Shown here one piece after another: positions 22,801 through 36,356 of a stretch of 64,000 nt of DNA (its first letter is position 1; every line of letters begins with the position of its first letter). A program made the position numbers and the translations under genes. The notes below the pieces were generated by a model. That model worked only from the letters and a program-made list of their open reading frames with translations. It was not told the origin of the DNA and did not search any database. Source of the DNA: Physcia stellaris (lineage: Eukaryota; Ascomycota; Lecanoromycetes; Caliciales; Physciaceae); the NCBI GenBank assembly GCA_018902385.1, contig JABSSW010000005.1, forward strand, positions 620,001 through 684,000, written 5' to 3'.

Positions 22801-25773
22801 GCAACGTTAAAAACGAATTTAAATTTGTATTCGACGACAATTGAAATAATGTTTGATTGAAAAAAAATATAAAATAAAAATCGATTAAAATGATTTTGTT
22901 TAATTTGCGTATATTCACGACGATTCGATTTTTGTATTTTGAATCATTTGATTCAAATATTGTTTTTATATTGCGAAAACAAAATAATTATGCGAAATGA
23001 ATTGATTGATATATTTATTTCATGCGATTCTGAACGTGCAATTTGTCGAAAATTTCATCAATTAATTTTCAATTTGCGAAATCAAACGAATACATTTTTG
23101 TTGTTTCGATTTTGACGTCAAATTTCAATTCGATTGACATTCATTTATTTTTCGAAATTTTTATCGTAAATTCATTGTCGTTTCACAATTTTGAATAATT
23201 CAACGCAACGTTTGCAAATTTAATTCGAACGTTAACGTCATCGTAAATGATAATTTCAACAAACAACATTTTTTTCACATTAATATTAAAATTTACAACA
23301 ATAAAATCGTTAAAATTGCGTGCAAAATTGAACGCAAAATCGACATTTGCATCGACGAAATTAATCGCGATCGCATTCAAATTTTTATAATTAATCGCGA
23401 TAATCGCGTCAATTGTCAAAATCGAAACATCAAATTTTATAATTTGTTTGAATCAATTTTTAAAAACAAATTTATAAACATTAACAATTAAATGAACGTA
23501 TTTCGAATTAATTAAATATTTTTTTTTTTTTCGTATTTTTGTACGAATTCAAAACGCGTATTTTTGAAAATGTAAACATTTTCAACGTTGATGTTAATTT
23601 AATTTGAACAATTTTTGTATGTCGCATCGATAATATGAAAAATACGTTTTCATTTTGATTTAATCGTTCAATTCGTAAAAACGTGAACATAAAATCGCGT
23701 TCAATAAATAAATTATTCTTTTCGCGTATTTTGAAAAAAATCGTAAAATTGATTTAATTGAAATTTTAATAATTTCGTTAACACGAACGTTTGACTTGTG
23801 ATTCAACATTAATGACATTTAATTTAATTCGAATATTTTTGTCAATTTTTTATAATAACGATTTGTTTGTTTACGTTTATATTCATTTGTTTTGAATTCA
23901 ATATATCATTGTTTAAAAAAATTTTGTTTTCAATTTTTTATTATGTAAATTTGTCGAATGAACGTAACAATCGCATTTTGTTATCAATCGAAATTTCAAA
24001 AACACGAAAAATTAATGAAATATAATCAATTGTTGTGACGACGACATTTTCGATATCGCGAATTTTGAAAAATTTCATGATTTGTCGCGCATGAATTTTG
24101 TAATTAAATATTTTTTGTATCAAAAATTTACGATCGATTAATGACGCATCGCATTCGATATCGACGCATATATCGATAAAAAATTGTTTTATGTTTGTTT
24201 TCATCGTGACATAACGTCACGAACGAAATTCGAAATTAAATCGTATATTTGTTTTAATGTTTGATTGTATAATAAATGTTTAATAATTATGAACATTTTT
24301 CGTCGACGATGTGTCAAATTTAATCGAATTTGTTTGACACGAACGCAAATGTCGATGAAATTTGTTATAAAAATAAAATTTCGATTGACAATTTGCATGC
24401 ATAAAATTTTGTTTGTTTGATTGAAATATTCACAAAATATTCGAATAATTCATGAATCACATAATTTTCATTAAATTTTGAATTTCGAAATATTTTTCGT
24501 CATAATATTTATCATTTATTATAAATATTTTTGACACGTTTTCAATATTCATGTTGTAATCATTTTGATAATTTTTTCATCGATTGAATAATTGTTTTTT
24601 TTTTTTTTCGCAAAATACGTTCGTCGATATAATGTTTCATTTTGATTAAACGTTTCATTTTGATTAAAATAAATATTTTGTTTAAACGAAAACGAAAATG
24701 AATTTGAAAAATCAACAAAATAATTATTAAAACGTAAAAATTGCGAATATTGAAATCGCAAATCGAACGTGTTTCGATTTTTTTGAATTTCGTTTTGTTA
24801 CGTTTGTTGAAATCGATATTGATTTTTGTATGAACGTTTTTGCGTATTTTGTGTCGATTGTTGTCGATTTGAATAATTTGATTGATACGAACATTATTGT
24901 TGTTGAAAAACGTAAACGTTATTTTGTTTGTCAAATTGATACGAAATTGAATATTGCGTTTGTCGTAATTGCGAAAAAATTCATTGAAATTTTCGTAATT
25001 ATTACGTTCATTGATTGCAAAAAAATATTATACGAATCGAATAAAATTGAAATTTGAAAACGATAAATGAATTGAAAACGACGATCGTTTTCGAATAAAT
25101 AATAAAAACGATATCGATTTTCGATGTTTCATTATATTTTTTTTATCGTTAAATTGTTGAAAAAACTCATTCATAATATTTTTTTTTGTCGATTTAATTA
25201 AATTTCGTCGAAATTTCAATTTCAATTCATTGTAAACAAAATAAAATTGTGAACAAATTGATATCATAATGAATTTAATATTTTTGATTATTATTTTAAC
25301 GAAATCGAATGATTTTTTGTGTTTGCGAATATTTTTCATAATGTATTTTTTTTCGTGATCATCGTCAACGTCGTTGACGACGATTTTTTTCAACGTTTTA
25401 ACAACAAACGTTTTCATTTTTTTACGTTTTTTTTAATTTGATCAATTTTTTTTGATCGTCATTGACGATTTCAATATATTATCGTAATACATGATCACGC
25501 ATGCAATTATAAAAATTTGTTCGAATTATATCAACATTTTTGAACAATGTCATATTTTTAATTTTTTCAATGTAAAAATGAACATTTCGAAAATATGTAT
25601 TTTTGTTCGAATGTTCGATCGAATTGTCGATAATAACGTTTTTTTTCGTATTACGAATCGAAAAATTTTGTTTTTGAACATTTCATTTGACGTTATCGTC
25701 ATTGTCAAAAAATTCGATTAAATTTGATAATTTGACAAAATTTTGAAATTTTGTTTGAACATCGTTTCGAACA

Positions 25774-25935
25774 TGTTAGAGCAAAATGCATGAGTCAATG
25801 ATGTGATAATAAAATAGTTGGATTGTTGCTATCTAGGAGGCAGAGTGCGAGATATGGGAGCAGGCTGCCAAGGCGCTAGTCCGTTCTGGTCAAGATATCC
25901 TGACTCCAGCCCTATGTGGAGGTTTTACCGTAACA
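25774..25935 (-). repeat. LTR of element J (left copy, 3' LTR)
   Basis: TGTTAGAGC...ACCGTAACA. It shares a nearly invariant core with the right copy around GCTGCCAAGGCGCTAGTCCG. Confidence 0.9.
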
Positions 25936-25939
25936 AGTG

Positions 25940-27292
25940 CCACCGAACGAAAAAGACCACAACGCCCTCGTTGTGCCGCGTGGCGGAGACATGCAACTCA
26001 TCCATCGAGAAATCTATTAGTAATACATGTAAAGGAAGTAAGAAAAGGGCCTGTATCTCCATCAAGAGGTCAAGGATCTCCGAGATTGCGACCGGGGTGA
26101 CCGCGTTTCCGAGGGCTCTCCAAATGACGGCGAGGCGCTTGGCGGAAATGGATAGCTCGTAGGTGCCGATGCAGGTCATTGTTGGATCCGAAAGTACCGC
26201 TGCAAATGCGGCAGGCGTGACGAGAGCCTGAGATATTGGGGGAGGCTCGAATGGTAGGTGACTTGACCGAGATTTTGACGGTTTCGGCCTCTGGATTGAA
26301 GCGAGAGATGACGGGCATTTTGTATGGCAGGATGCTCGATATCTCCGAAGTATGTAGGCGAGAGAAACTCGGTGTTTTGTAAGGTAAATTGGTCGATTTC
26401 TCAGACCACTTGCTGGGGGTGGATTTGGTGCGGTTCGATTCCGCAGGCGTATGCTGCTGAAAACTCCTCGGATTTGGAGTTTTCGAGCCCTGACTAATCC
26501 TGATGCCCTGATTGGCTGCGGGGCTGAAGTATGCGGTGATCTTGGCCTGATATGATGAGGAGACGCTTGGGGAGGATGCGCGTTTCTTGGCCTGATGGTT
26601 GGTATGTTGCAGATCTGTTCTCTTGGGCTTCCCACCGAACATCTCGAACAGGTCTTCGATTGTAAGGTAGGGCTTCTGGTGTTTCGAAGCCGAGTTTCGA
26701 GGGGGTGTTTGCGGCGGAGTAGGCGGGCAGGTATTTGGTGCAGTCTCCACGATATTTGGTACTCGCTTTGGTGTGGAAACTGGGAGACGCGAAGGCTTCG
26801 GCGCAATAAGTGAGCGTGAGGCGATTTCAGCCCAGGATATCTGCTTTCGTGATGCTGTAATTGGTGTGGCAGGAAGAGTCATAGGAAGTGAGGTATCGGA
26901 GGTGGATTCTGACTGGCTAACAGGTGGTGTGAGCATCAATGCTGGCTCACTCGGTGGAGGTGGTGTCGCAGGAGGTGTAGGCATTGCGGGCTCGCTTGGT
27001 GTAGGTTCTGCGAGCTTTGCATTTGGTGTAGAGGGGGTGTTGGCATTGGTTTCGGTGTTCGTTCTGCGATAACCCAAGGGCAGGTGGGCGAGTATTCGCA
27101 GTGCTTCTGGTAGGGGTTTTCGTCGATTCTGAATCCATAGAACTTGACGTCGCAGGCTTCACAGTAGACTTGACCTGGTATATCCGGATTCTGCTTGGAG
27201 GTGAAATTGGCGCTGAGGAGTTGACTGGGAGGAGGATATTGGCTAGGAGAATAATTGACAAAGGAGGCACATCGATCAACGAACGACGGCAT
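25940..27292 (-). pseudogene. Coding block inside element J: BIR-like zinc motif and C2H2 finger
   Basis: Treated as part of an LTR-element fossil. The N-side frame (starting 27292) contains a motif at 27080-27163 with spacing C-x2-C-x16-H-x6-C and the local text DENPYQKH and SPTCPWV. That is the spacing and style of BIR zinc domains (CxxC, D-P, H, SCPF). The other main frame (26070-27077) is low-complexity Pro/Thr/Ser with QISWAEIAS and ends in a finger, C-x2-C-x12-H-x4-H (about 26150-26213). The same arrangement with SNN-LH is seen in the Gag region of E (about 48585-48650). The most likely origin is a Gag-type protein. A captured host gene is the alternative. Function is unknown. Confidence 0.65.
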
Positions 27293-27540
27293 GATGTTGG
27301 TGCGTTTCTGATAACGCTGGTGCGTTTAACGTCGGCCTGACTGAATGTTTCGATTCTAGAAGGATGCCATTGCTGACGGCTTTTGGACTCGATTTCTTGA
27401 AGGAGCGGTGCTCGAGGTGTTATTGACTCGGAGCTTCGAATTTGCTTGAGGCTTCGGTTTCTGAGGAGTTTCGCTCGCTGATTGCAGGCCTGTAATGCTT
27501 AGGACTGCTGCTCTGATTCAATAGACGGTATAACGTCGCT

Positions 27541-27567
27541 ATTGTTGTTGTTGTTGTTGTTGTTGTT
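27541..27567. repeat. GTT trinucleotide microsatellite
   Basis: Eight or so GTT units inside element J, just 3' of its right LTR in plus coordinates. On the element's own strand it is an AAC run in the leader region. Any Leu-rich plus-strand frame here is an artefact of the repeat. Confidence 0.85.
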
Positions 27568-27702
27568 ATGCGGTATGGACGTCGCTGCGGAATTGGCTTC
27601 GCTCGTCTGCAAAGCAGGGACTCAAAACATCTGCACCATGCAGGAAACGTTGAGCTTCTTAACGATAGGAGTTAAGGAATCGTGCTTGATGATGCTACCA
27701 TT

Positions 27703-27863
27703 TGTTAGGGCAAAATGCATGGGTCAATGATGTGGTGGTTAAAATAGTTGAATTGTTACTATCTAGGAGACAGAGTGCGAGATATGGGCCAGGCTGCCAA
27801 GGCGCTAGTCCGTTCTTGTCAAGATATCCTGACTCCAGCCCTATGTGGAGGTTTACCGTAACA
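27703..27863 (-). repeat. LTR of element J (right copy, 5' LTR)
   Basis: TGTTAGGGC...ACCGTAACA, followed by the GAACA duplication. Confidence 0.9.
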
Positions 27864-28956
27864 GAACATTTGTAATTAATGTTTGAAAAATTTGTCATTG
27901 TTGTTGCGTGAATTTCGTGTTTTGTCAATTGTTATTTTCGCTCGTCAAATTTAAATTGAATGCGAAAATAAATTCGATATTTTTGTGTTTCGAAAAATGA
28001 TGTTCGACGAAATTATGATGTTGTTTCGTCGTTGAAAAAACGACGTCGACGAAATAATTTGAAATTTACGACGTACATTTTTCGAAAAATAAACGTAAAA
28101 AATATCAAAAAAATATTTGCAATCGTCGATTTTAAATCAAAAATGAATGACGTAATACGATCATTTGATTCAATCGAAAAATGATTGATTATTTCGATAC
28201 GTTTCGATGACGATCACGAAAATTTTAAAATTTTTGCGAAAACAAATTTTGTCGACGATTCATTTTGTTGAATAAACAATGTTTGTCGAAATTAAATCGA
28301 TTAATAATTGACAACGATGTTGATTTAAAACAATTAATTACGATATTGTTCACAATAATTTTTGCAAATATATTGACAAAATAAATTGAATCAATTGTAT
28401 CGATGTAATCGAATAATTCAAACGCAATGCGAATGATTTGTGATGTAAAAACAATCAAAATGATTTAAATCAAAATGATGTGTCGTATTGAAATTTGAAA
28501 TAAAATAATGATAAACAAAAAACGAATTGAAATTTTCAATATTTGTTGATGAAAAAACAAATAAAATCGTTAAATTGAATTGTTCGAATCAAACAAAAAT
28601 TCGATGATAAATTGATTTTCAAATGTGTCGTCATTAAGCGATAACAATGCGAATTTTCACGAAAAATCGAAATGCATTGAATATTTGAATGAAAAATCAA
28701 TCGTCTTTATTGAAAATTGTAAAAAATTGAGAAAATTTAATTAAAATTTTAATTTTCAATTGAATGAAATGAATTGATTGATTTCGATCGACACGTGAAT
28801 CGAAAAAACAACGAAATTTTCGATTGCGACAACGACGTCAATGATGAATAATTGACATTTTAAAATCGTGTGTTATTTCGAAAATTGATACGTCAAAAAC
28901 AATTGATAATGTCAATTTGTTTACGTACAAATCATCGTTTGAATAATATTATCAAT

Positions 28957-29150
28957 TGTTATGCGTAAAATGTGAATTGATTTATGTAAAAATTATGAAC
29001 GACAAAATGTCAATTTATGTACAGTAATTGCGAATTAATTGTTTGATCATCATTCATTTAATATGAAATGACGACAAAATTCTTGTCAAAAATCAAACAA
29101 AACAATGTTGTCATATTTCATATCATTTAATTTGATTTTGTGTCATAACA
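28957..29150 (-). repeat. LTR of element I (right copy, 5' LTR)
   Basis: 194 bp, same ends as 19662-19855, followed by ATACA. Confidence 0.9.
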
Positions 29151-29155
29151 ATACA

Positions 29156-30075
29156 TTTGTCGATATTAAAATTCAATTATAAACATGTTTAATTAAAATA
29201 TAACGCAATTAAAAGCGATTTAATAACGACGTAACAAAACGAAAATAAAAAATGAAAATGAAAATGAAATAACATTCGAATAACGACGTCAAAACGAATA
29301 AAAATGTTTAATTCGACGTTAAAATATTAAACGAAATAAAACACAATTTATAAAAAAATATTTATTAAAATCGTTTAACGCGAATAATCAATGAAAAAAA
29401 AATTTGATCAATTTTGCATTCGTATTTTTTAAAATCGATAAATTCAATCAATATTTAATTTTTGTTTTCAATTAAAACATACGTCAAAATCATTTTAAAA
29501 CGTTTTAACAACGTGTAATTATTTCATATTTTTCATTTTAATCAACAATTACATATAATTTTCATTTATCGATTCAAATTTGTAAAGTAAAATTAACGTA
29601 TTTTAACGTTGCAAAAATGATAATAATCGATTTATTATTGTAATAATTTTGAAATTTCGAAAATTACGTCGTTGTCAAATTTGTGTTCGTTTCGCGAATA
29701 TTTCGTTTTTGAAAATTTAATTTTCAATAATGTTTGCAATGTTTCAATACGATTTCGATTATAATTCAATGCGACAACGATAAATTTTCGATATTATTAA
29801 TTATTTGAATAATGTTTATTTTGTGTTTCAAAACGAATTTTCGATTGTATGTTTTATTTATTGAATGCAAATGTTATTAAAATGCAAAATTGATAAAATC
29901 GCAAATCGAATGCGAAATTATTTCGCAATTTTATCAAATTTGATTTTAATTTTAAGAATTTTCGACAAAGTTTTTTTAAAAAAAATCGAATTTTTTAGTA
30001 TTTAATAATATTTAAATCGTGATAATAATAAAATTTATTCGTTGACGAAATCGACGTACGTATTTATTCAAAATG
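29156..30075. other. AT-rich mutated spacer between elements I and H
   Basis: No gene. It contains two dispersed repeat segments: about 29340-29430 resembles 40110-40200, and about 29720-29990 resembles 14425-14680. These are probably remnants of older elements. Confidence 0.55.
29720..29990. repeat. Dispersed AT-rich repeat, copy 2
   Basis: Colinear with 14425-14680, with substitutions. It ends shortly before the left LTR of element H. Confidence 0.62.
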
Positions 30076-30419
30076 TGTTGATTTTTGAATCGATTTTTTT
30101 GTAAAAGATAAAAGTTCAGAATTTTCGAAAATGCGATTCGCATTTCGTCAAACAATTCGATTATCGAAATTCGAATGATTTCGAAAAAAATCAATTTCAA
30201 TCATTTTACAATTCGATCAACGATAAATTTAACAAATTCATATTGTCAATCGAAATCGATCGAATTCGTACGATTGAATAAATAAAATGTAAATAAAAAA
30301 CAATTGCAAAACGTAATTTGTTTTGTAACGATTAATAAATCAATATATTACATTTCAAATTATACATTTTTGATATCAATAATTCATTAAATTATATTAT
30401 TTTTAATACGAATTTTACA
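30076..30419 (+). repeat. LTR of element H (5')
   Basis: Begins TGTTG and ends TTTTACA. It shares a long near-identical block with 36357-36750, for example AAAATGCGATTCGCATTTCG. Confidence 0.8.
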
Positions 30420-33400
30420 TTTTAATCGTTATCATATTTCAAAATGATGTCATTCGTGTATATTTAACAAAATTTATTTTTGTAATTTCGCATACATCAT
30501 GTCGAATTTCGACAATAATTTGTTTTTCGAATTTGTTGAAAATGTTGACGTAATTTTTTGATTGATTTATTACAAACAACAAATCGAAAAAAATTACAAA
30601 AAAAAATCAAATTTCAAATTCGAAATGTCGAACGTTCGAAATTTGCAATTTTTATTTTATTTGTTTTTGTTTTTGTTTTCGTTTGAAAATTTTTCGTCAT
30701 GAAAATTATAAATGTTACATTTGATCAATACGAAAAAAAAATTATAAAAAATGAAAAAAAATATTGCAAACAAATGAAAAATCAATTCACGCAAAACAAC
30801 GTGAATTATATAATTCAATTTTCGAATCGAATCAAAATCGTTTATGTTAATATTTATTTCAAATTTCAAAACAATGCGAATAAATTGTGAAACGCAAAAA
30901 TCGATGTTCATTCAAACAAACAATATATTTGAAACGAATTCAAAATTTTTTTGAAAAACGACATCGAACGAACAATCACGTTGCAACAAAATTTTTTGAA
31001 AAAATATCGCAAACACAAACAAAATCACATTCAATCGATTAAAAATTACAATGTCGAACGAATAAATATGTTTGTTGAATTGAAATTCGAATTCAAATTC
31101 ACGAATTCAATGAAATTCAACGATTTTCGTGACGAATTACGTTTGAAATTTCGTTGCATGTTTTTCAAAAAAAAGAAAATTTTTACAAAAACGAAATTGT
31201 TTGAACGATTCAAACGTATGAAAAACGTTCAAATTTTAAAAAAAATTAAAAAATTTCAAAAAGCGTAAAATTTCGTTCGATATTGACAATTTTGAAAACG
31301 AAAACGAAAAATTCAAAATTGCGAAATTCAAAAATAAAAAAATAAAAAATATTAACAAAATCAATTCAAATCACGAATCAATCAAATCGAAAAATACTCG
31401 AATATATCGTTGATTTGCTCGCGAATTCAAAAAAATTCAAAACAAAAAAAATTGTATCGAATGTGACAAATTTGATCATCAAATTGAAATTTGCACAAAC
31501 AAAAAAAAATCATTTTCGTTGATCAAATTTTTGAACAATCAAAAAACTAATCGATTTGATGATTTTCGTTCAAATCGTTAAAAAAAAAAATTTCGAATTT
31601 CGATTTCGATACGTCGTTTTTTTCAAACATGAACAAAAATCATGTTAACAAAAAAAAAACGACGCAAAAAATTTAAAAAATTTGTGATTCGTAAATGCGT
31701 CAAAATCAAAATTAATATACAAAATGAAAATCAAATTTGAAACGAATCGAAAACAATATTCGATACAAAAACGAAAATTAATTTGATAAATCATGTTTAT
31801 GCGAAAAAATTCGATTTTCGTCGTTTCGAAATTTTAAATTGTGATACAATAACAATTGACAATCATTGTTTGAAAACATATGACGTTTATTTCGTACAAT
31901 TCGAAATGTCAAACGTCAAAAAAATCAATCGTTTTTTCGAAAAATCGTTTTTGATCGTGAATTTGAATTGAAATTTAACGTTAAACATGTTTTGAATACA
32001 ATTTTCGAAAATCAAAATAAATTAAAACGACGACAATATCAAAATTTGACGTTGCAAAAAAAAACATTTCATTTTTATCACAAATCGTATCGAAAACATC
32101 GAATCAAAACAATTGACAAAAACGTCATCGATAACGAAATCGAAACGTATTTCATGTTCGTACAAATGTATATTGACAAACAATTCGACATGCATGAAAT
32201 GCACGTTTCAAAACGAATTCAAATAAAATTTGTTTTGAACAAAAACGAAAAAAAAAATTCGATATCAAAATCACGTTTTTCGAAATTTTGAAAACGTATG
32301 AAAAATTCGATAACGAAAATAAAATTTACGAATTATCAAATTATGATTTAAACAATTATGTTATTAATTTAAAAAAAAAACAAAAAATCGTCGCATAAAT
32401 AATTTATTTTTTATTTGAAAATGAATTTCGAATATTACGTGTTTACATCGAAAAACATTTAATTAACGATTTCATTCGATTTTTACAATTTTTGCAAAAA
32501 CGTTCATTTTGTTCGTCAAAAAAAAAATAATAATTTACGATTATGTGTAAATTACAAAAATTTTAATGTTTTCACGATAAAAAATAAATATTTTTTATCG
32601 TTAATCGATGAAAATTTAAATAAATTCAACAAAATCGTCAAATAAATTAACATCGATTTGATTGTTGTTTATCATCGATTGCGTATCAAACATGAAAACA
32701 AATAAAAAACAATTTTTCGTATTCGATATAATCATTTCGAATATAACGTATTTTTTTTCGATTTCATTAACGTTTCGACGACGTTTCAAAATTTTATCAA
32801 TAAAATTTTGACAATTCGTTTCGATATTAACGTCATAATATATTTGAACGATATATTAATTTATTCGATAAACGTCGAAATTTATGTCGACGATGTCAAA
32901 AATTTTTGATCGTTTTAAAAAAAATAAATTATATATTGTTTTTGAAAAATGCAAATGATTCGTTGACGAAATAATTTTTTTTGAATTCGTTATTTCATTC
33001 AAAAAAATACGAATGCAAAACAAAAAAATCGAAATTATTCAACAATGATTTGTATTTTGCAACGTTTTCGACATCATGTAATTTTTTGACATCGTTAATT
33101 TTTATCGACGATTCATTAAACATTTCAATAAAATTGTTGAATTTTTGATCGTTATGTTAAAAAAATCGCAAAAATTACGAAAAAATATTCGTAAACGCAA
33201 ACGAAATCAAAATCGAAATCGCAACAAATTTTCGAATATTTACATTTTTTTGATCAATGAAACGTTGAAAATTTTCAAACGATTTCGCAAAACATTTATC
33301 GAAACATCAATTTTACGTCATTTCGATTTCGAACGCGTTATTCGAATCGAAATCGACGCATTCGACAAAATCATCGAAATTATTTTATGTCAACAAAACG

Positions 33401-36356
33401 ACGAAAATCATTGACATTTTGTTGCGTATTTTTCACGCAAAATGATTTCGATCGAATGCAATTACGAAATTCATAACAAAAAATTGTTGATTATTGTGAT
33501 TTCGTTCAAACAATGAAAACATTATTTCGAAAACGCAAAAAAACAAATTTTTGTTTTTATTGATTATCGCAATTTGAAACAATTTATGATCACAATTAAA
33601 TTGTCGTCACGTCAAATTCGATGAATTCAAAAATTGAATCGATATAATTTTTTAATCGATTATCGTTTCGATAACAAAAATTTTGTTAACGAATTTTCAA
33701 AACAATTTGATCACATGATGATTATTGAAAAAAACGTCGAAAACAATCGTCAAATTTTGAAACAATTGCAAAAATCATTGATTGCAAATTCGAAACGTTT
33801 CGAAAAAATGCGAATAAATGCGATCAAAATCATAAATGCGATACATGTCATGAAACGATTCATGAATGCGATACATAATATAAAACGTCGATCGCATTTA
33901 AATGATTTAACAATCGAATCAATCAACGTTGTTTCGAAAACATTTGATTCAAAAAATTCAAAACGAAATCGAATTTCAATCAACGTTGTTTCGAAAACAT
34001 TCGATTCAAAAAATTTAAAAAATTCGAAACATTCGATTGAACAAAAATCAAACGTGACATTCATAAAATGAAAAATTTTTGTATTAAAATCAACGATTGT
34101 ATTTAAATGCGCAATGCATAAAATTCGAATACAAATTGTTTTACAAAAAAAAAACGACATATAACGACGAGTCAACATTTTTATTGTTGAATTTCGTTCG
34201 TGATTTGATCGTTAAAAATCAATTCGTTTTTGAAATATGTCGAAAATTAATTATTTCGAAAACAAAAACAAATTATTGATAACACAAAAATGAATTTTTG
34301 TATTACGACGACGTCGTTTACATTTCAAAAAATTTGCGTGAAAATGTTATTCGTGTCAATCACGATAATTCGTTCGTTGATCATTTCGATATCGAACGAA
34401 CGTTGAAATTGATACGTCGAAAATATTATTGATCGAATCAAAATTTTATCGAAATTTTTGAAATGCGACAACAAATCAAAAAACATTGAAACATACGTCG
34501 TTTGCAAACGAAACAAAATTTTCACGACACAAATCATACGACGATTTTTTTTTTTTTCGATTTTTGAATTTAAATGAATTGATTTTTTCATGAATTTCGT
34601 GACAAAATTTTTTCAAATAAAACATAAAATGAAACGATTTACGATTCGATTTTAATAATTGTAAATCGTTTAACGAAAATAATTCATTACATATCAATAA
34701 TTAAAACGATTTTCGCAAAAAATTTGATCGAAATTTTATTTCGCGAAATTATTCGATTTTACGATTTTTTTTTCGTCAATCGTTATCGACAAAAATTTCA
34801 TTTTTACATTCAAATACAACGATACGTTGTGTTACGTTTTGAAAATCAAACGTAAATTGTCAATCGTTTTTCATTTTCAAATCGATGAACAAATCGAACG
34901 AATGAACAACGTCATGAAACAATTTTTTCGCGTTTTCGTCAATTTCGAACAAAATGATTGAATAAAATTATTGTTCATAATCGAATTCGTTTACAACAAC
35001 AACAAACACGCGTTTACAAACATTTTTTCATTCGAAATTATGTTTGAATATTCGTTTCGCATATTTTTCGAAAAAAACATGAAACAAAAAAATTAAATTC
35101 AAATTCGCAAAAAAACACGTTGAACATTTAATTGAATTATTTCGAATATTGAAAAACAATTTATTCGTGACACAACAACAACAAACGAAATACAAAAACG
35201 AACGCACGAAATCAATGTCATACAACGTCGAAAATTACGTGAATTTGAACGATAAAAACATCAAAACTAAACGAAACAAAAAATTGAAATGAAAATTTTT
35301 GAATCATTTCAAATTTTAAAAATTATAAAAAATCAAATTTATCGTTTAAATTTATTCAAACGTTGACGCATTCACGACGTTTTTCACGTTTTTTTTTTCA
35401 AAAAATTCAATTTAAATAAAAAAAACGCGCATACGTTACATTTTTTTGAATTTTCGTATCAAATTGAAAATATTGAATTCGACGAAAACATGAAAATGAA
35501 AATCACGAAAAAATTTTATGAAATCGAAATCATTAAAAACAACAAAATTTTCAAAACAAATGAAATTTCAAACAAATTTTACAACGAATTCGATTTTTAT
35601 TATTTGATAAAATGAAAAAATTATGAAAACGCGATTTGAAAATTTGCATCGTTTGTTAAATATTTTCGAAAAACTTTGCGACAATTTCATAACGAAAATT
35701 CAAAAAAATTTGATGTCAATAAAAAAACAAATTATCGAGAATCAAAAAAGAAATGAATTAAAATATTTATTGCATGTTAACACATTTTTCGTTTTCAAAA
35801 CTTTGTGTGTTATTTATTGTTTAAAATTTACGACGTATGAAAAATTGAATCGTGTCAAAAACATTTTCAAAAATTGTTGTTCGATTTGATCGAACGATAA
35901 ATCGTTAAATAAAAATATAAAATAAAATAAAAAAAAAATTTCGAAATTTGAATATCAATGCGATTACGATTAATGAACGTTTATCGCGTTTACATTTTTG
36001 TTTATGATATCAATATTAATATTCGAAACAACGAAATGAAAAAATAAAAAAATATTCGAATTCAAAATTTTTTGTCAACAAGTCAATTGTCAATCATTAT
36101 ATCGAAAATTGTGAATTGTACGAAATCAAATATTCGATTATGAAAACAACAAACAATTGATTTGTCAAATTATGTTTTTTTTTAATTATTCAAAAAAATG
36201 TTTTTTCAAATTTTTAACGCAAATTGATTATTGAATTCGAACAAAAATATTTCGAAATGCGAAAATCACGATCATAATGATTTTTCAAATCAATGCAAAA
36301 TCAAAACAAACAAAACACGTCAAAACAAACAAAATACGTCAAAATTTTTGTTAACA

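Larger units (their letters stand above)
25774..27863 (-). mobile_element. Element J: 2.09-kb LTR-bounded nonautonomous element, unmutated
   Basis: LTRs at 25774-25935 (162 bp) and 27703-27863 (161 bp) have matching TGTTA...TAACA ends and an exact 5-bp target duplication GAACA (25769-25773 and 27864-27868). By eye the LTRs differ at about ten substitutions, mostly transitions, and three short indels, roughly 6-8%. Base composition is that of host genes, unlike element I around it, so J inserted after I was mutated or escaped the process. In minus orientation TGGTAGC lies two bases inside the 5' LTR, compatible with an initiator-Met-tRNA primer site. No reverse transcriptase, integrase or protease was seen. 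The inside holds a Pro/Ser/Thr-rich coding block with two zinc motifs. Several overlapping frames suggest it is broken at a small number of points. Confidence 0.85.
19662..29150 (-). mobile_element. Element I: Ty3/Gypsy chromovirus fossil, interrupted by element J
   Basis: LTRs at 19662-19855 and 28957-29150 both run TGTTATGCG...CATAACA and are flanked by the exact 5-bp duplication ATACA (19657-19661 and 29151-29155). Minus-strand remnants in order are a 5' Gag-side region (right), a protease-like region (about 23941-24400), reverse transcriptase (22482-22781, with RVYVNDIVV), RNase H, integrase (20935-21621, H2C2-like, CFICQLTQIKHYR), and a C-terminal chromodomain (about 20079-20270, YEIEKLVDKR). 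The protease-like part resembles that of E, so I and E are probably one family. It is heavily mutated with many breaks. Element J is inserted at 25769-25773. Confidence 0.9.

Noticed and set aside
27542-27730. Leu-rich plus-strand frame resembling a signal peptide
   Set aside because: The leucines come from the GTT microsatellite and the frame crosses into the J LTR.
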